Shown here piece by piece: positions 1 to 5,808 of a stretch of 6,016 nucleotides of DNA. The DNA lies in NCBI GenBank assembly GCA_963650915.1, contig CAVJMJ010000041.1:1-6016 (forward strand), read 5' to 3'. The stretch is from UBA4636 sp963650915 (GTDB lineage Bacteria; Bacillota; Clostridia; Christensenellales; Borkfalkiaceae). The first letter of the stretch is position 1, and every line of letters starts with the position of its first letter. The position numbers and the translations under genes are program-made. The notes beneath the pieces were generated by a model, which made no database searches, was not told where the DNA came from, and saw nothing but the letters and a program-made list of their open reading frames with translations.

Positions 1-68
1 TGTATCGGGCAACGGACTTCTCGCATAAAGGCGGGGTTTTGCTTTCGTGTGTCTTTTCTGTCGTCCAT
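1..68 (-). CDS. Start of an unidentified gene downstream of the large terminase (partial)
   Basis: Only the first 22 codons lie in the window (MDDRKDTRKQNPAFMREVRC, then P-I); the gene runs off the left edge. The ATG at 68-66 has a clear GGAGG Shine-Dalgarno 7 nt upstream at 76-80, inside the last codons of the large terminase gene. That gene's stop at 72-74 lies 3 nt before this ATG, so translation is probably coupled. In tailed phages the next gene after TerL is usually the portal protein or a small accessory gene, but too little is visible to choose. The N-terminus is charged with no signal peptide. The residue after C-P-I can only be His or Gln, so a simple CxxC zinc knuckle does not begin at that cysteine. 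The existence of the gene is well supported; its function is unknown. Confidence 0.75.
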   Translation of the reverse strand, partial: MDDRKDTRKQNPAFMREVRCPI

Positions 69-71
69 TTA

Positions 72-1946
72 TCAACCTCCGATTTTTGCCATAAAAGCGG
101 TTTTGCACGTTCTCAAAGCCGCATACGCGATTACTTTCGACATTGTGCCGTCAATCTTGTTTCCGATATATCCGACAATCTTTGTCGGCATTACAAAACC
201 GCGGTTATCGTATTTAATTGCGGCGTTTCGGAAGTTCCAACGACAAATTGCGTTGTTTTGATAATTTATAAGCCGCGCCCGCAAATCTTCCTCGACGTTG
301 CGCGTCGGAACGTTAAGCGTTTCGGGCGTCATACGAATTTTGACGGGAACGTTTGCGCCGAAATGTTTTGCCGTCGTTTTTGCAAACTCTTTCGCGTGCC
401 ACTCGTCATAGCCGACAACGTAAGGGCGGATATTGTATTTTTGGTAGATTTCCCAAAGATACTCGGCAACAACGACGTCGTCGATAACGTTATCGGAAAC
501 AATCCGACATAAACCTTCCGCCGCCCATTGTCGATAATCTTTCTTTTCGGGGTTTGTCGGACTGTCGGTCGATTGTCCGTCGCCCGCTTTTACCTCGGTA
601 ACGAAGTACATTGTGTGCAAGTATTTTACGGGGTCGTTCGGACGCATAAACAAAAGCGTACAAGCGCAAAGGTCGTTTGTTTCCGCAAGGTCAACGCCGC
701 CGATACACCAACAATTTTGAAAGTCGGATAAATCAAACGTTGCGTCGCAAACGATATACTTTTCTTCGAGCCACGCGTTCGACGAAAGTTGTTTGATATT
801 AAACTCTTTTGCCAACGTGAAAGCGCGTTGCGCGCCGCTTTTGCGTGCTTTATCGACAAGGTCGCGCAAGTCCGATTTTTTCTTTACAACGCCGATCATC
901 GGATTTGATTTTTGCCAACTGTTCTCGTCGTTCCATACTTCCGCCTCGCTATCTTGCGTATAAAGCCATATAAGCCAACGCGGGGCGTCCTCTTCGCCTT
1001 TAAGCACCTTGCGGGCGTCAATCAATCTTTCGTCGAGGTATCCGTCACGGACGATACCTTCGGTTGTGATTTCAAAGAATAACGGTTCGTCTTGCGTGGT
1101 AAGCGACGAGCGGAGGGGCATAATGGTTGAGCCGTCTTTCATTTCGTGGACTTCGTCAACGATAACGATTTTTAGGTTTCGACCTTCCTTTGCGCCCGAC
1201 TTTGCCGACATTTTTTTGATTGCGCCTTTATTTTGCGCCGAAAACTTGCCCGTCTTTTTGCGTTGTTTCGGATTGCCGAAAAAGATACCTTTGATATTCT
1301 TTCGCGTAACCCGTGATACGGCGTGCGACTCTTCGCGAAACGCGTTTATGCAATCGAATATCAATCCCGCTTGATCGTAGTCGTTCGACGCGCACATTAC
1401 TTTTTGACCCGCCTCGCCGCAAAACCATTCGGCAAGAGTCAACGCCGCCGTAAACGGGGTTTTGCCGTTTTTTCGAGCAATCAAAAGCAATACTTCTTTG
1501 AAACGTCGCACCCAACGACCGCCGCCCAATAATTCCGTATCGAATATGTAAAACCCGAATACCGCCTCGGCAATCGCTTTTTGACATAACGTCAAAATAA
1601 ACGGTTTCCCCGCAAACGGGCTTTCAAAGTGTTTGACTTCTTTTTCAATAAAGTTTATGCGTTTATGCGCCGCGTCCAACGTAAAACGGTAAACGTCGGA
1701 ACGGTAGAAAATATCTTGTATTAAACTTTCAAGCGTCGTTTTGAGTTCGCGTCCGATAGTGATTTCGCCCGACCGACAACGTTTGTAATACTCAATCAAA
1801 AAACTATGTTTGCCGTCTATATCGTCGCGTAAAACTTGCCAACCCTCGATAGGCGCAATATCGGGGTTTACGAGCGTCCACTCCGCGAAATCGTCCGCCG
1901 TCGAAAGATTATTCGTAATCGGACAAATCGTCGCCGTCGTCGCCAT
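72..1946 (-). CDS. terL: Phage terminase large subunit (Terminase_1-type)
   Basis: This 624-aa protein is the packaging motor: an ATPase that drives DNA into the prohead and a nuclease that cuts the concatemer. The length is normal for the HK97-like Terminase_1 group. In the ATPase half, a Walker A-like motif ARKNGKT lies at about 157-163, Walker B with catalytic Glu at 260-265 (IVIVDE), and the coupling motif ITTEG at 293-297. In the RNase H-like nuclease half, acidic candidates are D419 (GGVDLAETND), D514 (VVGYDEWHAKEF) and D599 in NKIDGTMSKVIAYAAL. The ATG at 1946 is the only sensible start: a TAA lies nine codons upstream in frame, with no start codon between. Its Shine-Dalgarno is weak (GGCGGA), which fits coupling to terS, overlapped by 38 nt. 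No key motif is missing, so the gene appears intact. Family assignment rests on motif reading and is very secure. Confidence 0.97.
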   Translation of the reverse strand: MATTATICPITNNLSTADDFAEWTLVNPDIAPIEGWQVLRDDIDGKHSFLIEYYKRCRSGEITIGRELKTTLESLIQDIFYRSDVYRFTLDAAHKRINFIEKEVKHFESPFAGKPFILTLCQKAIAEAVFGFYIFDTELLGGGRWVRRFKEVLLLIARKNGKTPFTAALTLAEWFCGEAGQKVMCASNDYDQAGLIFDCINAFREESHAVSRVTRKNIKGIFFGNPKQRKKTGKFSAQNKGAIKKMSAKSGAKEGRNLKIVIVDEVHEMKDGSTIMPLRSSLTTQDEPLFFEITTEGIVRDGYLDERLIDARKVLKGEEDAPRWLIWLYTQDSEAEVWNDENSWQKSNPMIGVVKKKSDLRDLVDKARKSGAQRAFTLAKEFNIKQLSSNAWLEEKYIVCDATFDLSDFQNCWCIGGVDLAETNDLCACTLLFMRPNDPVKYLHTMYFVTEVKAGDGQSTDSPTNPEKKDYRQWAAEGLCRIVSDNVIDDVVVAEYLWEIYQKYNIRPYVVGYDEWHAKEFAKTTAKHFGANVPVKIRMTPETLNVPTRNVEEDLRARLINYQNNAICRWNFRNAAIKYDNRGFVMPTKIVGYIGNKIDGTMSKVIAYAALRTCKTAFMAKIGG

Positions 1947-2247
1947 TGAGTCCGCCGAGTAAATCTTTGTTTAGTTTTTGCATAGCCGACGTATATTGCG
2001 CCATATACTTGACTCGCATTTTTCCCGCCGCCGTTTCGCGTTGTGCGTACGGATTGTTTTTGTCGTACAAAATCGACGGCAAATCTTTTATCATTTCAAG
2101 GCAAGCGAAAACTTCCGCCACCTTGCGGATAAGTTCGGAATAGATTTCGACTTTGATTTTATCGACGCCCGCGTCGGAAAAAAGTTTGACGAGTCGGTCG
2201 TATTCCGCATTTGCGATTTTTTCTTTTTTGTTCTTGTCGCTTTCCAT
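1909..2247 (-). CDS. terS: Phage terminase small subunit, P27-like
   Basis: This 112-aa, mostly helical and charged protein is followed directly by TerL, with a 38-nt overlap. Small terminases bind the cos or pac site and hand the DNA to TerL. The pattern fits the P27 family seen in Firmicutes phages: an N-terminal helix with many lysines, a central helical part (about 30-60), then NPYAQRETAAGKMRVKYMAQ and a second helix ending LNKDLLG. I see no clear helix-turn-helix. The last 12 residues are strongly acidic (NGDDGDDLSDYE) and are encoded almost entirely within the overlap with terL. The ATG at 2247 has a textbook GGAGG 5 nt upstream (2253-2257). The gap upstream (2248-2383) is the natural place for its DNA target. 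The role is inferred mainly from position, size and general resemblance, since the family is weakly conserved. Confidence 0.85.
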   Translation of the reverse strand: MESDKNKKEKIANAEYDRLVKLFSDAGVDKIKVEIYSELIRKVAEVFACLEMIKDLPSILYDKNNPYAQRETAAGKMRVKYMAQYTSAMQKLNKDLLGGLNGDDGDDLSDYE

Positions 2248-2383
2248 TGCGTCCTCCGTTTATCTTTTCAAAACTTTTTCGAGAAAAAGTCAAAAACTCG
2301 GTGTGTGTGCTAAATGCCCGCGGCTGGGAGTCTTTCAGCGTTTCCGAAATCGCGAGGGCATAGGGGGGGATCGAAAATATTTT
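2248..2383. other. Gap between HNH/kinase gene and terS: candidate packaging (cos) region
   Basis: This 136-nt stretch is the only sizeable non-coding gap between genes in the window, and it sits between an HNH endonuclease gene and terS. In many HNH-TerS-TerL phages of Gram-positive bacteria the cohesive-end site lies here. Seen in the sequence: a run of seven G on the plus strand (2363-2369) beside one of the rare GATC sites (2369-2372); CCGCGG at 2318-2323; a short GT run at 2301-2309; and a perfect 8-bp inverted repeat with a 2-nt spacer (2273-2290). The terS Shine-Dalgarno is at 2253-2257. No ORF with a ribosome binding site is present. That it is cos rather than a simple leader or promoter is an inference. 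Confidence 0.45.
2273..2290. repeat. Perfect 8-bp inverted repeat upstream of terS
   Basis: ACTTTTTC and GAAAAAGT are separated by GA, giving a near-palindrome that could form a 7-bp stem with a 4-nt loop. It starts 26 nt upstream of the terS ATG. It could be part of a small-terminase or cos binding site, or a weak hairpin affecting terS expression. It lacks the GC-rich stem followed by a U tract expected of a factor-independent terminator. Confidence 0.5.
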
Positions 2384-3070
2384 CTATTCGTTGTAACGCC
2401 GCCAATAATCGGTAATCCAACCGACGACGGCGTCGCGTACCGCTACCCGCTTTATATCTTCGTATGCACGCTTGACGCAAACGTCTTGCGGCGTGTCTAT
2501 ATGCACGAGTTCGGCGTTGTATTCGCGGACGAAATTATCTCGGTCGATACGGTCGGGATAACCGCCGATAATATAAGCGTCTTGCCATTTGCGACGCGGT
2601 GTCGCCGTCCGTACTTCGTCGAGTAAATAATCGCGGATATTAAACGCAACGCGCTTTGTAGCGTCGGGCTTATCGTATTGACCGCATACACATATTGCGG
2701 CGTGTATTCGGTCAAGGTCAACGACAATATCGTTACGCGTTGCAACCGACGCAACGTACGTTGACTTTCCCGCGCACGGCGAGCCGTAAACAAGATAAAC
2801 ACGCTTTGCCCCGATAGCGTTACCGAAACGGGCGTGTACGGCATTGTGGCAAGAGTGACAAAGCACCTCGATATTATCGGGGTTAAGCGTGATATTTGTA
2901 TCGTCGATATTGTTGAGCGTCAATTCGATTTTATGGTGCGGTCTTAATTCGTCCATATCGAACACGCCGCCGCAACGGGCGCATATACCGCCGCTTTTTA
3001 TCTTGCAAGACTGCGCGAGCGATAAGTAATCTTTGCGACAATAAAACGCGTGTATCGGGTCGAGTGCCAT
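2384..3070 (-). CDS. HNH endonuclease fused to a P-loop kinase-like (AAA) domain
   Basis: This 228-aa protein has two domains. The N-terminal domain (about 1-85) is a zinc-bound HNH nuclease. It shows Cys pairs C30/C33 and C71/C74, the catalytic His in RPHHKIEL (45-46), the Asn in PDNIEVLC (N66) and the final His H79. Its MALDPIHAFY opening and overall layout match HNH proteins coded next to terminases, which assist cos cutting. The C-terminal domain (about 88-228) has Walker A GSPCAGKST (96-104), a Walker B-like VVDLDRI (117-122), YIIGGYPDR (167-174) and VHIDTP (189-194). This resembles phage polynucleotide or nucleotide kinase-like P-loop proteins. The ATG at 3070 shares one base with the preceding TAA stop (TAATG), and GGAGG lies 7 nt upstream (3078-3082). 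Both active sites look complete. The HNH part is secure. The substrate of the P-loop part is unknown, and it may be an ATPase rather than a kinase. Confidence 0.9.
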   Translation of the reverse strand: MALDPIHAFYCRKDYLSLAQSCKIKSGGICARCGGVFDMDELRPHHKIELTLNNIDDTNITLNPDNIEVLCHSCHNAVHARFGNAIGAKRVYLVYGSPCAGKSTYVASVATRNDIVVDLDRIHAAICVCGQYDKPDATKRVAFNIRDYLLDEVRTATPRRKWQDAYIIGGYPDRIDRDNFVREYNAELVHIDTPQDVCVKRAYEDIKRVAVRDAVVGWITDYWRRYNE

Positions 3071-3654
3071 TATATCCCCTCCAAATTTTCAGGCGGTATC
3101 TTGCCTTGTTCCGCAAGTTCCAACGCCTTTTTGCGCAACTCTATTGCTTGCGGATCGCGGGCAAATTCCGACGAGTAGCGGTTTATCAACAAGAATTGCA
3201 ACATACCCGCGTCGGGCTTTGCATAGCGTTTATATCGGCGTGTTTTGTGTCCGATAACCGTACCGTCAAGGTTTTTTATTTCTTCCGTCGTTTCTTCGAT
3301 ATACTCGTAACCCATAGCGACGCGATATGCGTTATCGAGCAAATCTTCTTTGCATTGTTCCTTCGCGCGTAAAAGTGTTTCGGTTAATTCGGAATTATCG
3401 CGCTTATATTGCGCCCATTGCGTTTTGCCGACGCCGTAATATTCGCAAATATCGCCCTCGGTTACGCCGCACCGCACATATCGTTCAATATCGGCTAAAT
3501 AAGGTTTTACCTTATTTGCGTATTGACTCGGCGCGCCGCGTTTCTTCTTTTCGGGCGTTTTTGTAGCGTTTTTCTTTGCCTTTTTCGGGGCGATTTTTTT
3601 CGGCTTTGCTTTAACCGCTCCCGAAACGTTGTCGTTTTTGTTTTGTTTCGGCAT
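3070..3654 (-). CDS. HTH DNA-binding protein, small-terminase-like, with lysine-rich tail
   Basis: This 194-aa protein has three visible parts. Residues 1-39 form a disordered-looking basic tail with 14 lysines, resembling a histone H1-type tail. Residues about 43-110 contain a helix-turn-helix (roughly 65-85, TEGDICEYYGVGKTQWAQYK) followed by a long helix. Residues about 111-170 carry AMGYEYIEETTEEIKN, a basic strand region, then AKPDAGMLQFLLINRYSSEF. The last two blocks, GYE...E followed by PD...A..FWLKNR-like, are the layout of a large family of phage HTH proteins often annotated as small terminases or transposase-like. A separate P27-like TerS sits beside TerL, so this protein may be a second packaging factor or only a DNA-binding regulator. 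The ATG at 3654 follows GGAGG (3661-3665) with a 6-nt spacer, and that site overlaps the TAG stop of the membrane protein gene. Confidence 0.75.
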   Translation of the reverse strand: MPKQNKNDNVSGAVKAKPKKIAPKKAKKNATKTPEKKKRGAPSQYANKVKPYLADIERYVRCGVTEGDICEYYGVGKTQWAQYKRDNSELTETLLRAKEQCKEDLLDNAYRVAMGYEYIEETTEEIKNLDGTVIGHKTRRYKRYAKPDAGMLQFLLINRYSSEFARDPQAIELRKKALELAEQGKIPPENLEGI

Positions 3655-3664
3655 TTTTTACCTC

Positions 3665-3871
3665 CTATTTTTCGCTCGCGTTGATAATCGCTTTTGTGAT
3701 TATAAGCAAGGGCAAAGCCGCTAACGCGATTAAAAGCGGAACGCAACAACCAATCCACGAAAGCGACGTCGCGTTGCACAACTTGCAAATAACGAATATT
3801 GCCGAAAGCGGCGTGCAAACGGTGCATAACAAACAAGCGATTATGTAAATAGCGGAAATTATTTTTTTCAT
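3665..3871 (-). CDS. Small cysteine-rich two-helix membrane protein
   Basis: I do not recognise a family. The 68-aa product is almost entirely hydrophobic, with predicted membrane segments at about 4-29 and 38-59, joined by a short polar turn (NATSLSW), and a short polar tail (NASEK). Seven cysteines (positions 13, 16, 19, 29, 32, 42 and 43) are unusual for so small a protein. Its ATG overlaps the TGA of the DUF3850 gene (ATGA, 3868-3871), and GGAGG (3878-3882) lies 6 nt upstream, so it is clearly translated in this operon. It could be a holin-like or superinfection-exclusion membrane protein, but nothing in the sequence decides this. The first segment could be read as an uncleaved signal, since it starts MKK with a hydrophobic run. 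Confidence 0.8.
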   Translation of the reverse strand: MKKIISAIYIIACLLCTVCTPLSAIFVICKLCNATSLSWIGCCVPLLIALAALPLLIITKAIINASEK

Positions 3872-4125
3872 TTCAAGCCTCCTTTAACTCGTTTGATACC
3901 TAAAATAACCCAACCGTCTTTTAAGCCGTCAAAACCTTTCAAAAGATAGGTTACCTCAACCATTATGCGCCGCCCCGTATATTCGCCGTTCGACCACTCT
4001 CGGAGTAAAAGTAAATCGCATACGCAATAATCGCGGTCGTCGTAACGGAGTTCAAAAGTCTTTTGACCTTTCTCAACGTGGGTAAAGTACGTCGGTAAAA
4101 TTTTCAAATCGTGTATTTTCGGCAT
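3868..4125 (-). CDS. DUF3850 domain protein (ASCH/PUA-like fold)
   Basis: The 85-aa protein is essentially one DUF3850 domain. It starts with IHDLKILPTYFTHVEKGQKT (4-23), then FELRYDDRDYCVCDLLLLREW (24-44), then YTGRRIMVEVTYLLKG and a GWVILGIK end. The DUF3850 family is related to ASCH domains, which have a PUA-like fold and are thought to bind RNA or nucleotides; the real substrate of phage members is not established. The usual VGD in the middle is VCD here. The ATG at 4125 is chosen over a longer 115-aa frame because AAGGAGG (4132-4138) lies 6 nt upstream, and the extra 30 residues lie in another frame of the methylase gene and do not look like the family. The gene overlaps the 3' end of the methylase gene by 22 nt and the next gene by 4 nt (ATGA). 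Confidence 0.9.
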   Translation of the reverse strand: MPKIHDLKILPTYFTHVEKGQKTFELRYDDRDYCVCDLLLLREWSNGEYTGRRIMVEVTYLLKGFDGLKDGWVILGIKRVKGGLK

Positions 4126-4862
4126 TGTAAGCCTCCTTGTATAAATAATTTTTCGGTGCGGTCTATTTTTGCGCGGTTGTTCAAGTGCGTTTTTGTTTTG
4201 TGTTTCCAAATACAAACGAAATCGTCGGGCGCGGCGTATTCGCTAACAATCACGATATGCCCCGCGGTGGTTTGAAGTCTGCACCAATCCCAAAACTCCG
4301 CCGTGTCGAATTTACCGCCACCATAGCCGATACCCGTTGAATACGGCGGATCGCAATAAATCAAAACCCGCTCCCGCGTCGGAAAGCGTAAATCGCGATA
4401 ATCGGCATTGCCGACAAGGATATTTCGGAGCGCGGGTAATTGCCGTTGAAAGTTTTGTTTGCTTTCCTCAAAATAGTTGCGCGTTTTGCCGTCTTTTGTT
4501 TTCGCCGTTGCGCCGTAACAACCGCCGTAAACGCGGGAATTATACGAGGCGAATAAAAGCACCGCCGCACGATACCACGCCGCATAATTGCCCTTGTTGT
4601 CGCGTACGTCGTAATATTCCTCGCGGGTCGGCGTATGCAACGAGTCAAGCAACGCGGGATTATCGCGGCAAGTTTCGATTAAATCGCAAACGAGCGGGTC
4701 AATATCGTTTCCGAGTCGGTATTCGCATTGTACTTTGTCGATAACGTTAAAACCGCCCGCGAACGGTTCGACGTATTGTTTGATACCGTATTCGGATATG
4801 TAGTTTTGCAAGATTGCGACTATTTCGTCCGCAAATTTTGCTTTACTTCCGATATATTTCAC
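4104..4862 (-). CDS. Dam-like N6-adenine DNA methyltransferase (D12 class)
   Basis: This 252-aa enzyme transfers a methyl group from S-adenosylmethionine to adenine N6 in DNA. The N-terminal VKYIGSKAKF is the typical D12-class opening. The SAM-binding motif VEPFAGGFNV is at 31-40, a second SAM contact GNDID at 51-55, the catalytic DPPY at 171-174 (YCDPPYSTG), and the C-terminal RTEKLFI at 235-241. The length is normal for the family. The start is a GTG at 4862: GGAGG (4869-4873) lies 6 nt before it, whereas a TTG six codons earlier would put the Shine-Dalgarno inside the gene. No partner restriction enzyme is visible, so it is probably a solitary phage methylase that protects DNA or mimics host marking. 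The target site cannot be read from the protein, although GATC is the best-known target of this class. It starts 14 nt after the rep stop. Confidence 0.95.
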   Translation of the reverse strand: MKYIGSKAKFADEIVAILQNYISEYGIKQYVEPFAGGFNVIDKVQCEYRLGNDIDPLVCDLIETCRDNPALLDSLHTPTREEYYDVRDNKGNYAAWYRAAVLLFASYNSRVYGGCYGATAKTKDGKTRNYFEESKQNFQRQLPALRNILVGNADYRDLRFPTRERVLIYCDPPYSTGIGYGGGKFDTAEFWDWCRLQTTAGHIVIVSEYAAPDDFVCIWKHKTKTHLNNRAKIDRTEKLFIQGGLQCRKYTI

Positions 4863-4868
4863 GTTTTG

Positions 4869-4873
4869 CCTCC
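4869..4873 (-). promoter_or_regulatory. Shine-Dalgarno GGAGG that fixes the GTG start of the methylase
   Basis: The minus strand reads GGAGGCAAAACGTG. The 6-nt spacing to GTG (4862-4860) makes GTG the start, rather than the TTG at 4880-4878, which overlaps the rep stop. The site lies in the 14-nt gap after rep. Confidence 0.85.
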
Positions 4874-4876
4874 GTT

Positions 4877-5734
4877 TCAATTTCGTTTTTTCATTTTGAC
4901 GTACAAATACGCGCCCGAAACGTATTCGCTCGTTTTGCCGTAAAATTGCGTCATCTGATAACCCTTGTAAAGATTTTCAAAGACGGCTTTACGATTTGCC
5001 GTTTCTCGATAAAGGCGATTGACCTTGCGTCGGGTAAACTTGCAATCGGCAATCGTGATTTGCGGTTTTTTCAAGTTCTTTGACGCGACATACCGTTTTG
5101 CACCTTTCGGGTCTTTCATTATGTATCGCGACAAGCCCTCGTATCCGTTATCGTCCGCGACAAGACGCCGCGTATTGTTGCGCCCGCCGTTTCGCCACAA
5201 ATCCTCCATTACGTCGCGGTCGGGAAAGTTTGTTACGACGTGGTGGTGTACGCGGTGTTTGCCTTTTTCTTCGTCGTTTTCAAATTCCGTAACGTAAATG
5301 TATTTTAGCGGCGGGAAGTCGTGTTTTTCGGCGTAATACTTTAAGCGTCGAATAAACTTTGACATTTCTTTTTGCGCGTCCGATAGTGTTTTCGGGAGTT
5401 TGCGTGTTTCGTATGTAAACGTTCCCCAAAAATCCGAGTCCGTGAAGTTAGCATTTACAAGCCGTATAACGTTTTTTGTTGCGTTCTTGTGGTTAAGTCG
5501 TTTTTGCGTTTCCCGACTTTCTTTTGTCCGACGGGCGCGTGCCGTTGACGTGTGCGTATCCCAAATCGGATAAACCTCGACTTCAAGGATATTGCCGCTT
5601 TTGATTGTCTTTGTCCGATATTTGACGATATGCGGATCGTTGAGTAGTTGTAGCCGAGCCTCGTTTTCTTCTTCTCGATTAAATATCTCGTCGTAATCGT
5701 ATTCGGTCGGTGATAGCGTGTAGTGCCTTGCCAT
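4877..5734 (-). CDS. rep: HUH rolling-circle replication initiator (ORF2/G2P-like Rep)
   Basis: This 285-aa protein carries the HUH nickase signature. Motif I-like FWGTFTY is at 102-108. The metal-binding HHH in KHRVHHHVV is at 163-165. The single catalytic Tyr lies in RYIMK (Y204, K207). The flanking SKFIRRLKYY, LKYIYVTEFE and KRYVASKNLKKP blocks fit the replication-associated ORF2/G2P group found in plasmids and Gram-positive phages. Such enzymes nick one strand at an origin hairpin, stay linked to the 5' end and start rolling-circle synthesis. The ATG at 5734 is chosen because CGGAGG (5739-5744) lies 4 nt upstream; a 24-residue extension is possible in frame but has no ribosome site and runs through the hairpin at 5775-5795. 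No helicase domain is attached. The origin is probably nearby, most likely in the upstream repeats, though that is an inference. Confidence 0.9.
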   Translation of the reverse strand: MARHYTLSPTEYDYDEIFNREEENEARLQLLNDPHIVKYRTKTIKSGNILEVEVYPIWDTHTSTARARRTKESRETQKRLNHKNATKNVIRLVNANFTDSDFWGTFTYETRKLPKTLSDAQKEMSKFIRRLKYYAEKHDFPPLKYIYVTEFENDEEKGKHRVHHHVVTNFPDRDVMEDLWRNGGRNNTRRLVADDNGYEGLSRYIMKDPKGAKRYVASKNLKKPQITIADCKFTRRKVNRLYRETANRKAVFENLYKGYQMTQFYGKTSEYVSGAYLYVKMKKRN

Positions 5735-5774
5735 ATTGCCTCCGTAAGTAATCGTTAAGAAAAAGACAAAGGAC

Positions 5775-5808
5775 GCAAGGGGTCTTGCCCCTTGCAAACC
5801 CCGCAAGG
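5775..5808. repeat. Hairpin cluster upstream of rep (8-bp perfect stem, TCTTG loop)
   Basis: GCAAGGGG (5775-5782) and CCCCTTGC (5788-5795) form a perfect stem around a 5-nt loop, TCTTG on the plus strand. The right arm can instead pair with a third copy: CCTTGC (5790-5795) with GCAAGG (5803-5808), around AAACCCC. These pairings exclude each other. On the minus strand the first stem is followed by GTCCTTTGTCTTTTTCTT, an imperfect T-rich tract. The element could therefore be an attenuator or terminator in the rep leader, or a nicking hairpin for Rep. Confidence 0.65.

Noticed and set aside
39..512. Plus-strand open frame of 157 aa opposite terL
   Set aside because: It lies wholly or almost wholly opposite a gene with complete terminase motifs, and shows no recognisable domain. 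It is a shadow of the GC-biased codon pattern.
4126..4215. A 30-residue N-terminal extension of the DUF3850 protein
   Set aside because: It overlaps the methylase gene in another frame and lacks family resemblance. The ATG at 4125 has a strong AAGGAGG.
4337..4744. Plus-strand open frame of 135 aa opposite the methylase
   Set aside because: It is antisense to the conserved DPPY half of the methylase. The product is Arg/Asn/Cys-rich with no family resemblance.
2384..4862. A restriction-modification pair made of the methylase and the HNH protein
   Set aside because: Three genes separate them, and the HNH domain is of the packaging-associated type beside terS rather than a restriction endonuclease. 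The methylase is better read as solitary.
5775..5795. A firm terminator call for the rep-upstream hairpin
   Set aside because: The T-rich tract on the minus strand is interrupted and starts a few bases after the stem, so I left it as a hairpin with several possible roles.
5735..5806. A 24-residue N-terminal extension of Rep
   Set aside because: It is in frame but has no ribosome site and is encoded by the hairpin and T-rich tract. The internal ATG at 5734 has CGGAGG directly upstream.
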